NCBI RefSeq assembly: GCF_964340395.1
Contig: NC_135563.1
Span: 20,124,651 to 20,152,150 of the forward strand
Length of the DNA stretch: 27,500 nucleotides
Source of the DNA: Glandiceps talaboti
Lineage: Eukaryota > Hemichordata > Enteropneusta > Spengelidae
Direction: 5' to 3'
Below, one piece after another: positions 19,985 through 27,500 of this stretch (within the stretch, counting starts at the first letter, position 1; every line of letters begins with the position of its first letter). The notes under the pieces were generated by a model that saw only the letters and a program-made list of their open reading frames with translations, was not told the DNA's origin and ran no database searches. The position numbers and the translations under genes were made by a program.

Positions 19985-20105
19985 GTCGGGGATCAGGCTA
20001 GACTAGCTGTAAGCTATTTCTTGACTCCCCATTTACCCTTCTCTCTTTTGATTTTTGTTACCATTATTTTGTAATCATTTTATACGCTTGGGTAAATAAA
20101 CCACT
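19985..20105 (+). mobile_element. Possible 3' end of a non-LTR retrotransposon
   Basis: The stretch has GGGGATCAGGCTAGACTAGC, then TGTAAGCTATTTCTTGACTC, a pyrimidine-rich part, TTTTGTAATCATTTTATACG and AATAAA (20095-20100). This layout (AGCT-rich hairpin-prone start, T-rich body with TTGTAAT, AATAAA end) resembles the 3' UTRs of CR1/L2/Jockey-like elements in marine invertebrates. No reverse-transcriptase sequence precedes it, so it would be a severely 5'-truncated copy. The recognition is by appearance only. Confidence 0.3.
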
Positions 20106-20870
20106 TATATATTATATTCCACATGGTCTGTATTCTCTTAAATTTGTTGTATTACGCAATCCAGTGTTTATTACATCTCCACACTTCTCTATTCTTTCTT
20201 TCCTCCCCTTCTGATTTTTCACCCCTCACCCCTCTTTATAATCTATGTTTGTTTTCTCGCTTTTCTTATCATTCTATCGTAGGACGAGCAATACAACTTT
20301 TGGAAATTGCCCCTTTGCTGCTCTACTGTACATCAGGGAAATCCTTGCTTTTTCATTTTTGTATCAGTAAACAACCATCATGCAGGAAAATGAGACATAA
20401 ACTGAGATATGAAAGACAGATAACAACGAAGAGTTTCACATGACTAATACATATCGCCCGCATTCTCGTCTTATCCAAGTCGTTTCGCCCTTGGGTGATC
20501 ATTTACGAGTGTAACATCAAAATGAAGACCTGTGTAGATAACATGTACCATTTCTTGTGTGATAGTACCCCCTAGCTTGCTGGCTATCTGAACGTGTGCT
20601 ACAAGTGCCCATTACGAATGTCGTCTCATGTTGAATCCATAATAACATTTTCAATCCATATCGGATTTTTCTCCTTTTCAATTGGATCGAATTTCTAACT
20701 TCTATCAGAGATCGGTGATATGTTTAACTTTAGATTGTGATAGAAATATAAGCTTAATGTTTCCGTGCGGGAAATAAATCATGAATAACGTTAAGTGTGT
20801 TTGAAGAAATACGAATGTAATTTAAAGATTCATGGGATCATCTACTCATTTAATTCATTGGCTTACTTTT
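20106..20870. other. Pyrimidine-rich non-coding stretch
   Basis: The region 20160-20280 is strongly C/T-rich, which keeps a 106-codon frame open (20123-20443). That frame has no recognisable domain. Nothing else was found. Confidence 0.55.
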
Positions 20871-20984
20871 CTCACTCACTCACTCACTCACTCACTCACT
20901 CACTCACTCACTCACTCACTCACTCACACACTCACTCACCCACCCACCCACCCACCCACTCACTCACTCACTCACTCACTCACT
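20871..20984. repeat. (CACT)n-(CCCA)n-(CACT)n microsatellite
   Basis: CACT units flank a block of CCCA units at about 20937-20957. The same CTCACT array resumes at 21061 after an inserted segment. Confidence 0.96.
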
Positions 20985-21030
20985 GAGTTGCGAACTGAGT
21001 TGTAAGTCTTCTCTTTGAGGAGGAATAAAG

Positions 21031-21060
<30 letters not shown>
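20985..21060 (+). mobile_element. Tiny 3'-end retroposon inside the CACT array
   Basis: A 76-bp segment reads GAGTTGCGAACTGAGTTGTA, then AGTCTTCTCTTTGAGGAGG, AATAAAG (21024) and an (AAC)n tail. CTCACTCACTCACT stands on both sides. An AATAAAG hexamer followed by an AAC microsatellite tail, bounded by the same flanking sequence, is the expected appearance of a severely 5'-truncated LINE or SINE insertion. The flanking repeat makes the target-site duplication ambiguous. Confidence 0.4.
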
Positions 21061-21061
<1 letters not shown>

Positions 21062-21076
21062 TCACTCACTCACTGA

Positions 21077-22617
21077 TTGACTGACTTGGTGAATTCCTAC
21101 AAATTCTAGCTCACTCATTCACTCCCTTAATTGACGTTTTATACAATGTTGTAAATAACAGTTAATTTAAAACATGGTACAGTTGTTGTCGATTTTTGTT
21201 CAACTCCCTTTATCAACGTACTATTCTCATTTCGAGCTCTACATTCAGCATATGTTTCGAACTATAAAAACTATATCAACACAGAGAACACTACAATTGA
21301 GCACATTTCATGTCAATTGTTGCAAGTTCTATAGGTGAAATATCAAAAGAACTGAACACATGCAGGTTGTATTGATGAATAGTAGGTATACCTCTCATCT
21401 GACAGGACCATCTGTATCCACGTTGCCGTGTTTTGATCAACGGAATCGTATAGAGACTTTCAGACTTTATCCCCTATTAAAACTTACTGTTCATTTTGCA
21501 CTGTAATGTAATTAAGAGTTTTATCCAAATAGTGTGCTACACGTGACAGAGGAGTGATTCTATTTAGGAAACAAGAGATCTATTAAAGTCATACGGGTCA
21601 TAGTTCATTCATAAATATTCACAATGTATGTAATTTCTAACTGTATGTGTTCCAAGGCAGGTTACACTGTTATGCACATTGCAATCATCTAGCAGCGGGA
21701 TAAGAATAAGCAGATACTATTAGTCGAATACAATGTACTGGGTATATGTTTAGATTGACAACACGCACTCAGGAATAAAGGTGAGTGAAATTCATTTGTC
21801 TTATTTACAGCAAGATTATTGTTTAAAAAAATGAAAAATGTGCATATCATGTATAGAATGGATAATAATCTGACATACAATTCGATCTATCTGAGATCTA
21901 CATGTATGCATGCAACGATTTTTTTTTCAGTCGCAATATTGAATCGTCTACTACCGTCTACTGGTACTGGGGGCACTGCTGTAACATTAAACTTATCACA
22001 AATTCATTAAACTTGCGTTATCGAGTTGTTTGTTTCAAAATGTACCTATGGTACGATCTTGCTATTTCAACCTACTCATGTACTCATGGCACGATTGTGA
22101 TATTTGTTTACGTGTAATGTTATTACGAAATACTGTATTAACTACGGACTACTGCAACAAAGAAAATTCTGGTAACTAGAATGTCAAGATTGTGGTTTCA
22201 ATGTTTTTTTGTTATTTTAATGTGACATGTACATTTTTTTTAAATGCACAAAACTATCGCCAGTTTTAATACAGATTTGTACTAGAAATTGAACAGTTTA
22301 CTAGTCGAAAAACACTTGGGTAAATATATATATATATACCTTTACACTCAAACCACCCATTCATGTTAACCAGACAATCAATGGTATGTATCCTACTTCA
22401 GGTGACTGTAAAATACGTGGACCCCCTGAGCTACACTTTACTTTACTTTAAGAAAATTCATAATGATCCATAATCGTTGTCACTTTCAGATTCGTCTAAT
22501 TACCCGAAGATTAAGTTTCGATTAAAATGTAACTGTATTGAATCTACAAGTATAATAATTGATCAAAAGCCGTGCCATAGTTTATGACGTAGAGCTAGAA
22601 CATTCTATGGTACTTAC
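21077..22617. other. Non-coding stretch, nothing recognised
   Basis: Short open frames on both strands (for example 21689-21880 minus, 21819-22117 plus) carry no motif. A short (TA)n lies at about 22325-22338. Confidence 0.6.
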
Positions 22618-22777
22618 AATTAATTACAGGCAAAGAACCAAAACATGTGTTTGTGGGAACACATTGACAATTATAGGGAGGAACTACAGGAGATTGACTG
22701 ACAGGGACATCAGAGTCCATTGTAGGTGCTTGAATCATAGTTGGATTAGTGAATCGATACATTTTAGTTATTGTCAA
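22618..22777 (-). CDS. Possible minus-strand exon (weak)
   Basis: The minus-strand frame reads Pro/Val-rich FTNPTMIQAPTMDSDVPVSQ, then SPVVPPYNCQCVPTNTCF and GSLPVIN. It runs into a perfect donor sequence, T|GTAAGT, whose complement lies at 22612-22617. The composition (NCQCVP..TC) looks more like a secreted protein than like the surrounding chance frames. No acceptor with a good pyrimidine tract and no partner exon were found. A competing + frame (22559-22852) is equally open. Confidence 0.15.
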
Positions 22778-22929
22778 TCAGATTATGAGATATTCAATTT
22801 TCCACAGAAAAGGTGCGTGGTATGTCACAATAAAGGTCTACATAGGTATTAAGGGCAACAAACGCGAGTCTGAATTTTACTTAGATGCATTCCTTATCAT
22901 GCTTTGGGGACCAAGAAAAGTCATTTTCA

Positions 22930-22943
22930 CCCCCCCCCCCCCC
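22930..22943. repeat. Poly-C tract
   Basis: Fourteen consecutive C. A shorter C run lies at about 380-390 in the first intron. Confidence 0.97.
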
Positions 22944-25645
22944 TACATCGCGAGAACGCTCTAATATTGAGTAATATAACTTGCCAAATCTGGTTTTAGA
23001 AATCACCTGCTGTACACGTGGGTGAGGTGTGAACGACATAAACAATTAATATGGAGATATTTTTAATTTTCAAATGGGCCTCTCACCATTGAGCGGCGAT
23101 ATTTTCAAATGGTTTGACACTTTGTTTGGTCCGGCCTAAGCATAAAGAATGCAGTTAAATGAAATTAGTCGCGCCGTTGTTCCCCACTAACATATGTGTA
23201 GGCTTACACAATATAGACCATATCATTCCCACACGTCCACCAGCAAATAACTATTTCACACAAAAGGATTTGCCCCAAGATGATGTAGAAACACATTAAA
23301 GGTGAATGAAAGTGAAACTGAAATTATCACAATTCATTCAAGATGTTTTAAAACCGATAAAAAGCTGTATGTTCCATTTGTGCGACGTTCGTCATTTCTG
23401 AAAACGATAAGTGAATTTTCTTTGTCGTTGCATTCAATGGAGCCCTGACGATCCTCCTTAATTAATAATAATTTGTATACTTGGTGCCATACCTTAAGTT
23501 TCATTAGCATAAATGTCATTAATATAATGTTTATACAATATCTCTGTTTATATCAAGAAAAATCTAAACAAGCGACATTTGCATTCTATGAAGCTCATAA
23601 ACTATAACTGGAACAAAACAAATGACACTGTTATGCAAATAACTCGTTAATTGACAGGGCTCAACTAAACCGTCGTCTGCCAAAATAAGCAAATTTACTT
23701 CTCTTTCAGATAAATTAGCGTCGCACAAACGTAAAACAATGCATTTCTTAATGCATTTATGACGACAGTTCAAGTTATTGTGTTCCCTTCAAAGAAATTC
23801 GCTTAATAGTTACACAACTTCCTGTAAAGAAATTTTTACAAACGCGATATTACGATGCAGGAATAACAATATTGTAGATAATTTCGACCAGTGTCTCAGC
23901 GGAAACCAAAGTACGTTGAAAGAGACAGCAAAGACTTATCGAATTGTACTTTTCTTTCTATCTTGCTATTACTTGTTTGAACTTTGATAACCCTGTCATT
24001 CAATTCAATCTGTTATTCTACCCATACAGTGTCATCTGTCAATTTATACATAGTAAGCATATACATGATTGTAAACTAGTTTTGTGCAATTTTTGTTCCA
24101 GTGGTTTTATACTTAATCTGTCTATAGCAGTTCTATTTAATCTATACTTGATATATTTATAGAGTCTAGCTATCAAGCTATTGTCAGTCAGTACCTTAAA
24201 ACTGCAGTTGCTGCAACTTGAGCATTTTTGAAACTTGATGTATTTAGATATGGTGACTAAATTTAGGTAGTTGACGCTCTAAGGTATATCAATTCACGTA
24301 ATACTATAGATAGACGTACTTAATATGTATGTTACTGTACACAGAACTCAGAACAATAGATCCGACCACATACGTTTTCGAGTGCGGACTCAAAAGAACC
24401 AGCAACCCCAATGCATGTGAAAGGTCGAAAGGTCAATATTGAATTAACTTTCAAGTATCTCATCCATTGTTATCTTGGGAAGCATCTCTCTGGAATCTCA
24501 GTCATGTGTAAGACAAGAATTTCTGTTGCTTTCCTGCCTGAATCAAGATGGCGCCTGATACCAAGTTTGAATGTTTGCAATCTCAGGCTGTTATTCTAAT
24601 ATCTATTATTAGATATAATCAACAATTAATTCATCGGTAGAATATAATTTCATTAAATAATCAAACAATTTTCTGTGAATGTGTTGTTACTTTTATCATT
24701 ATCTAGTTACAGATAGTGCAGGTTGAACTGCCAACGAGTATTTTTTTCAAATTAATTAGTTATTGTTTTATGTACAAGATTTAAACTGACATGCCACGGG
24801 GAACAGAAACACGATTGATAAAGAGAAAAGGAAGACTTATTAAATGTTACAGTTTTACAGTGTAAAGTTCACAAATCACGGTAATGTTTAGAAAATGCTA
24901 ATCTCACTTATTACGCTGTGTTTTGCTTTGTAACAATATTTCAACACTGGCAGTTCCACATTATAAATATCTTGGAGCTTCATAAGTATCAATTGCTTTA
25001 AGCACTGTGAAAGCTGTCGTCATAAGAAACAGGTTTAGAACATCATACATGATGATATGTGGTTACTATCCAAAACAATTATGATGAAAAACAAGACAAA
25101 TCCTATATTATTGAAAATTTAAAAAATGTAACGCTTGGTGTCTTCAATCTGGTGTTCCTTATCACAGAAGGGGACAGGTTCCATTTGTACTGGTTCTGTT
25201 TATGAGGAAATTATCAGCGAGTGTCTTATCTTTCATTTTCTCCAACGTGATCATAAATTAATGTATGTATGCATACCATAAACTAGAATACTGGTGTCTT
25301 GTAGATAGCAATATATGAATTCACACATTTCAATGCACATCATCATGGTTTTAGAGCTGGATATTTATGAACGTATGCCAAACTGAGGTATAATCCACAA
25401 GGGGTAATGACAATACAGATGATTGCGATGCTCTAATACTAGCCTAGTTGTAGAAATTGTGTTTGTATGTGTGAATTTCTAGTTACACCATAGGCTGATA
25501 TCACGACCTTCCCCCGTGTAACGAATGATGTCTAATAAAACAAAATGTCTTGGAATTCTATTTTAGCGTACGGATAATATATGTTACAATATTGCAATTC
25601 CCCTTTGAATCTTGGATATCAAACAAATATGAGATGAAATGAAAC
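22944..25645. other. Non-coding AT-rich stretch
   Basis: Open frames of 60-72 codons on both strands show no motif or splice context. I see no repeat array, tRNA or transposon terminus here. Confidence 0.6.
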
Positions 25646-25712
25646 CTATCTACCTACCTACCTACCTAGCTATTCACCGACAAATAGTGGGACAGACAGA
25701 CAGACAGACAAT
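25646..25712. repeat. Short (CTAC)n and (GACA)n runs
   Basis: Five CTAC units at about 25649-25668 and five GACA units at about 25691-25709, 23 bp apart. Confidence 0.85.
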
Positions 25713-26260
25713 ATAATACAGACCAACTATCGTGGTTGCACTTCTATTAGTCAGCGCAAAACTGATGTTTACCATATCTGCATATTAGTACTCGAGGCAC
25801 TATCACACTGAATCAGTTGAAAATATCCCCTAGCATTATTTAGTAGACTTCCAAAAAGGAGCTACCAAGTTTAGCTTTATACCGTCATTTTCTAGGATCT
25901 GGTGAATATTAGGCCTTATTTGGTAAATTTCACTTTGTAAAATCTAACCTTAAAGTCAACGTACCTCATAATACTGAATTGTATAAAAGTCGTATTTCAA
26001 TATTACGGAAAGTACATTTGATAAAATCAGCAAAAAACAGGTGCAGTTCTCATATTGCTGTTAGAGACCAATAGACTATCGATAGTTATCAAGCACTTCT
26101 ACATTAAGGATTGACAGCACTTTAGCGTGGGAATTGATTCCACTCACTGATCAAATTAATTTAATTATCCACAGATCTCTGCCATGTCAAGTTTGATAGC
26201 AAATCGTGTTCCAGATAAGACAAAGAAATTGAAAGTTTCTCATGAGTAAAAACTAAATAT
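25713..26260. other. Non-coding stretch, nothing recognised
   Basis: AT-rich. No coding or RNA feature was identified. Confidence 0.6.
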
Positions 26261-26880
26261 TGGTGTGGTGTGGTGTGGTGTGGTGTGGTGTGGCGGGGTG
26301 GGGTAGGGTAGGGCGTGGTAGGGTAGGGTGTGGTTGAGTGGGGTTGAGTGTGGTAAGGTGTGGTGGAATGTGGTAGGGTATGGGTGGGGTGTGGTGTGAT
26401 GGGTTGGGGTAGGGTGTGTGAGGGTGGGGTGGGGTGGGGTATGGTTGGTGTGGTGAGGGTAGGGCGTGGTAGGTTAGGGTGTGGTGTGGGTGGTGTAGAG
26501 TGGGGTTGAGTGTGGTGGAATGTGGTAGGGTATGGGTGGGGTGTGGTGTGATGGGTTGGGGTAGGGTGTGGTGGGTGGAGTTTGGTGGAATGGTGTGTGG
26601 TGCGGTGGGATGGGGGTGGTGATGGGAGTGTGATGAGGGTGTGGTGTGGTGTGATGGAATGGGATGGAACTTGGTTGCGATGAGATGTAATATGATGTGA
26701 CGGGATGGGATATCGATGTGATGTTGTTACATGTGGTGTGATATCTTGTGATATGATGTAATATGATCTATGATATGGTAGGATATGATATGACATGATA
26801 TATGATATGTGATATGTGATAGTATGTGATATGATATGATATGATAATGATATATGTTATGTATGATATATACTTTGATG
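26261..26880. repeat. G/T-rich degenerate pentamer satellite grading into ATATG repeats
   Basis: GGTGT units start at 26261 and diversify into GGGTA, GGGGT and GGAAT forms. From about 26640 they grade into TGATA and ATATG forms, ending near 26880. Within it 26311-26420 is repeated at 26462-26572, an offset of about 151 bp with small indels, giving a higher-order duplication. Almost all C is absent from the + strand for some 380 bp. The minus strand is therefore open for 211 codons of His/Thr/Pro/Ser, which is not a gene. Confidence 0.93.
26422..26439 (+). other. Predicted G-quadruplex sequence
   Basis: GGG-T-GGGG-T-GGGG-T-GGGG: four G-runs with single-base loops, the most stable loop arrangement for an intramolecular parallel quadruplex. 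It lies in the G-rich satellite. Confidence 0.7.
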
Positions 26881-27500
26881 TAATATGAGAAAGCGTTACA
26901 TTCCATGAATAATGTTACAGAATTATTCTAGAATTGGGGTCTTCCTTGCACTTATTTAAAACAGACAGTCACAAATTAAAAAACAAAGGCAGATATATCA
27001 ATAAGTTACTAATTATTCCTGACACGGTTCAGTAGTTCACAGTAGATAACATAAAACTCTACTGTGTTACAAATCCTCCATAGACTGTCGGTGTCTTAAC
27101 AAATGTCTGAAATATTAGCCTGACTGAGCAGGATTTCTCTTACAGATTCAGAAGCCAGTTTCTCCCAAGGGCACAGACTTAGCAATCTTATCGATTACAA
27201 ATCAATGATATTTCCGTTTGACAGATTTGTCCTATCAAATCACTTCCTTCGTGAATTAGTTTAGTCACTGGTCCATGTGTTCCCTCGAGGTGATAACACG
27301 TGTAATAGTTGCTGTAAAATCATGACTTATAGTTAGCATCTAATATGCCAAAACTGTAAATGTCACAAATGCCTTGTTTCGACGCTGACATTTTTCAAGA
27401 AGGGTAATTAAGGGCAATGCATATTGGAAGCTATATAATTGCATTGAGATTCAAGCTTCGTCAGTTTTATTGGAGTAATATGAAAAGGTTGCACTCGTCA
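26881..27500. other. Non-coding end of window
   Basis: No exon, repeat or RNA gene was recognised up to the right edge. Confidence 0.6.

Noticed and set aside
20123-20443. 106-codon hydrophobic frame that might be a small membrane protein
   Set aside because: Its openness comes from a C/T-rich tract, and the Leu/Ser/Phe content follows from that composition. There is no conserved motif.
20795-20986. Ser/His/Thr/Leu repeat protein
   Set aside because: Translation of the CACT microsatellite.
26161-26796. 211-codon minus-strand open frame rich in His, Thr, Pro
   Set aside because: It is the complement of the G/T-rich pentamer satellite. Absence of stops follows from base composition, and the residue pattern is just the repeat.

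Overview
This is animal nuclear DNA: AT-rich, intron-bearing, and full of short tandem repeats and decayed transposable elements. Two membrane-transporter genes lie on the + strand in the first 10 kb. I see no prokaryotic operon, CRISPR array, rRNA or intact tRNA gene. A marine invertebrate fits best (the SINE-like element and the Penelope-type relict are of kinds common there), but the species cannot be fixed from the sequence.

Positions 1-7008 hold the 3' part of an SLC6 Na+/Cl--dependent amino-acid transporter gene, closest in motifs to vertebrate GlyT1. I traced eleven coding exons, all with GT-AG introns and consistent phases. They give 476 residues, from the end of TM3 to the stop; the 5' exons lie left of the window. 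Two introns carry minisatellites. The intron 2 array (about 1071-1488) consists of decayed copies of the boundary between that intron and the next exon, including a reading-frame copy of the exon's first codons. The intron 5 array is an older 36-bp satellite.

Positions 7009-8568 hold the probable 3' UTR and the spacer. Positions 8569-9606 encode an intact intronless 345-residue DMT/EamA transporter resembling the SLC35G group. No convincing complete gene follows.

Positions 9.6-27.5 kb are non-coding or repeat-derived. They contain a frameshifted Penelope-like retroelement relict (11806-12182) and a minus-strand tRNA-derived SINE whose tail appears to have grown into a long ATTT/CCTA microsatellite (12767-13172). 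There are two diverged copies of an unnamed interspersed repeat (14726-15158 and 17946-18255), and a possible non-LTR retrotransposon 3' end (about 19985-20105). A tiny truncated retroposon appears to sit inside a CACT array (20985-21060). A long G/T-rich degenerate pentamer satellite with a duplicated block of about 151 bp and a predicted G-quadruplex lies at 26261-26880. A few weak exon candidates are listed at low confidence.

The two transporters belong to different families, and nothing in the sequence shows that they act together. I found no evidence of a wholly new biological system. The intron 2 splice-boundary satellite is the most unusual structure.
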